This document shows, in pieces, positions 6,311 through 7,310 of a DNA stretch of 7,310 bases (its first letter is position 1; each line of letters begins with the position of its first letter). The stretch spans positions 1 to 7,310 of the forward strand of contig DAOWME010000159.1 in assembly GCA_030643245.1 (NCBI GenBank), read 5' to 3'. Both the position numbers and the translations under genes were made by a program. Source of the stretch: Deltaproteobacteria bacterium (lineage in GTDB: Bacteria; Desulfobacterota; UBA8473). The notes beneath the pieces are model-generated. The model was not told the origin of the DNA. It saw only the letters and a program-made list of their open reading frames with translations, and made no database searches.

Positions 6311-6322
6311 AGGAGGAAGAGG
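6310..6322 (+). promoter_or_regulatory. Ribosome binding site deciding the panD start
   Basis: AAGGAGG at 6310-6316 lies 10 nt before GTG 6327, with AGAGG (6318-6322) closer in. An in-frame ATG at 6282 lies inside panC and another at 6339 would remove the conserved first four residues. The site therefore favours GTG 6327 as the start. Confidence 0.75.
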
Positions 6323-6326
6323 CAAA

Positions 6327-6674
6327 GTGCAGAGAATCATGTTGAAATCCAAGATACACCGAGCAACGGTCACTGGTGCTGATTTGCATTATGAGGGGAG
6401 TATCAGCATAGATGCTGCCTTGATGAAAGAAGCGGATATACTTACCTTTGAGGCCGTTCGCGTCTATAATATCACCAACGGTGAGAGGTTTGAAACCTAT
6501 GCTATTGAAGGAGAGGTGAACTCAGGCATAATCTGCCTTAATGGGGCGGCTGCCCACAAAGTAAATATTGGTGACTTAATAATTATCGCAAGTTATGCGC
6601 ATTACGGGGAAGAGGAGGCAAAGAGCCTCAAGCCCAAACTCATCTTTGTTGATGCCAACAATAGAAGGAAGTGA
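6327..6674 (+). CDS. panD: Aspartate 1-decarboxylase, pyruvoyl-dependent proenzyme
   Basis: A 115-residue proenzyme that self-cleaves between G24 and S25 to create the N-terminal pyruvoyl group, then decarboxylates L-aspartate to beta-alanine for PanC. With the GTG start, numbering matches E. coli PanD: K9, the cleavage site in DLHYEGS (19-25), R54, T57, Y58 and N72 of LNGAAAH (71-77). The block YNITNGERF (47-55) is also typical. A start at 6282 would add 15 residues overlapping panC and is unlikely. The protein is slightly shorter at the C-terminus than E. coli PanD (126 residues), which is common. It is the last gene of the cluster; no hairpin with a T-run follows. Confidence 0.97.
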   Translation: MQRIMLKSKIHRATVTGADLHYEGSISIDAALMKEADILTFEAVRVYNITNGERFETYAIEGEVNSGIICLNGAAAHKVNIGDLIIIASYAHYGEEEAKSLKPKLIFVDANNRRK

Positions 6675-6977
6675 AGTAGCCAACCACAAATGTACACCCC
6701 CCTGATACTGTCTTATCATTTCCGGCACCACTAAGTGTTGAGCACTGTGGGAAGGAGTATCATCCCTTAACTTAGCTCCAGTGCACCCTAACGGGGCAAA
6801 CGGCCAACCGAAGTCGCTGTCTTTCTCAGTTCTGTCAACTGAGCGTGATTCATTGCTGTGTTTCGCCTATTAACACGAGCACGGGCAGGCCACACGTTTA
6901 CCTTGTCAATGAAACTATCTAAAAACCCACCTCAGCTATAATCCTCCAACTTTCGTTTTTACAGGCATGATTTTTGC
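6675..6977. other. Non-coding stretch after panD
   Basis: No open frame with coding character is seen on either strand. Small inverted repeats are TGATAC (6703-6708) with GTATCA (6757-6762), enclosing TTCC/GGAA (6720-6723 with 6750-6753) and AGTG/CACT (6734-6746), and a perfect 7-bp hairpin CTCAGTT/AACTGAG (6825-6843, loop CTGTC). None has a T-run. A perfect TATAAT at 6937-6942 has no usable -35 at 17 bp. A decayed insertion sequence is possible but not supported by anything I recognise. Confidence 0.55.
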
Positions 6978-7103
6978 TATAGGTTTTCAGATATTAAATT
7001 TCACAAGGCCAGAGGGAGGAATCCGAGTAAGTCGTACATTTTTAGTACGTCGTCGAGACTTCCGACCGATAACGCATTGAAATTTAATATATGGAAGTCT
7101 ATA
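6978..7103. repeat. 126-bp element with 26-nt imperfect inverted arms
   Basis: Bases 6978-7003 pair gap-free with 7078-7103: 22 Watson-Crick pairs, 3 G-U wobbles and one G-A mismatch, including a perfect 13-bp inner part (ATATTAAATTTCA with TGAAATTTAATAT). The arms are A/T-rich, while the 74-nt core is more G/C-rich. The core has its own hairpin CGTAC/GTACG (7033-7049, loop ATTTTTA) and AAGT/ACTT around it. No clear target-site duplication or transposase is present. It may be a MITE-like non-autonomous element or a structured RNA. It is too short, and has no reverse transcriptase nearby, for a retron. Confidence 0.65.
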
Positions 7104-7134
7104 CATCAATAACAATAAATAGTTGATTGAGAAT

Positions 7135-7154
7135 GGTATAGGGTATAAGGTATA
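7135..7154. repeat. Three tandem GGTATA units, 7-bp period
   Basis: GGTATA occurs at 7135-7140, 7142-7147 and 7149-7154, each followed by one variable base (g, a, c). It could be a short iteron-like protein-binding array or chance low-complexity sequence. It starts 31 bp after the 126-bp inverted-repeat element. Confidence 0.5.
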
Positions 7155-7310
7155 CAGGTTGAGGGTCAAATCCTTGTGCCGTATTTAATTGTATAGGAAC
7201 TCCCATTTTTTAATCAATAATATCAATTAGTTCCTGACTATGTGTGCCAGCCGATCATAGCTAGTTTCCATCCAGAAATGGCCCTTTTTCCCCTGAGCTG
7301 CGTTCTCCTC
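7155..7310. other. A/T-rich non-coding right end
   Basis: No gene is visible. AGGAACT (7195-7201) and AGTTCCT (7229-7235) form a 7-bp inverted repeat around a 27-nt A/T-rich loop, and CTATG/CATAG follows (7238-7259). A T-arm-like string near 7160-7175 has no tRNA body upstream. The region continues beyond the window. Confidence 0.45.

Noticed and set aside
6282..6326. Longer panD start at ATG 6282
   Set aside because: It overlaps panC and adds 15 residues not seen in PanD; GTG 6327 restores E. coli-like numbering with S25 at the cleavage site.
6937..6942. Perfect TATAAT as a promoter -10
   Set aside because: No -35 at a usable spacing; the nearest TTGTCA is 28 bp away.
6978..7103. Retron msr-msd RNA
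   Set aside because: The arms are only 74 nt apart, the typical msd long hairpin is absent and no reverse transcriptase gene is in the window.
7155..7180. tRNA T-arm-like sequence (GGTCAAATCC then TGCCG)
   Set aside because: The stem needs wobble pairs, and no matching anticodon, D-arm or acceptor strand lies in the ~70 bases upstream.

Overview
The window looks like chromosomal DNA from an anaerobic bacterium. The protein set is most like Desulfobacterota (former Deltaproteobacteria, for example Syntrophobacterales or Desulfobacterales-type genomes). The reasons are a tungsten/molybdenum aldehyde ferredoxin oxidoreductase (AOR) family enzyme with its own MoaD-like protein, a MORN protein with a C-x4-C-x-N-G lead-in, and strong GGAGG ribosome binding sites. 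The taxonomic guess is inference. All supported genes are on the + strand.

Layout. 1-107 is a gap-free 52-bp imperfect inverted repeat closed by a CGA triloop, probably cut by the left edge of the window. 171-425 is a small exported MORN-repeat protein. It overlaps by ATGA with 422-1342, a radical SAM protein of the YhcC/YtqA (TIGR01212) family. 1343-2021 has no credible gene but holds imperfect direct repeats and three compact hairpins. At 2022-2238 a good promoter (TTGACA behind an A/T-rich tract) starts a predicted structured RNA of about 180 nt that ends at a very strong intrinsic terminator. Only 28 bp later the AOR gene begins (2267-4258), followed by a MoaD/ThiS-like gene (4268-4546).

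The second half is a pantothenate cluster: panB (4617-5417), panC (5444-6310) and panD (6327-6674, GTG start). Together they make ketopantoate from ketoisovalerate, beta-alanine from aspartate, and join pantoate to beta-alanine. The ketopantoate reductase step (PanE or IlvC) is not encoded here. The genes from AOR to panD have gaps of 9, 70, 26 and 16 bp with no convincing terminator between them, so they may be co-transcribed.

The tail, 6675-7310, has no credible gene. It contains a 126-bp element with 26-nt inverted arms (6978-7103) and three tandem GGTATA units (7135-7154).

The most interesting material is non-coding: the leader-like RNA with terminator in front of AOR, and two long inverted repeats whose arm differences are largely G-U wobbles or tandem G-A mismatches, which points to structures kept at RNA level. 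I see no complete mobile element, CRISPR array or tRNA.
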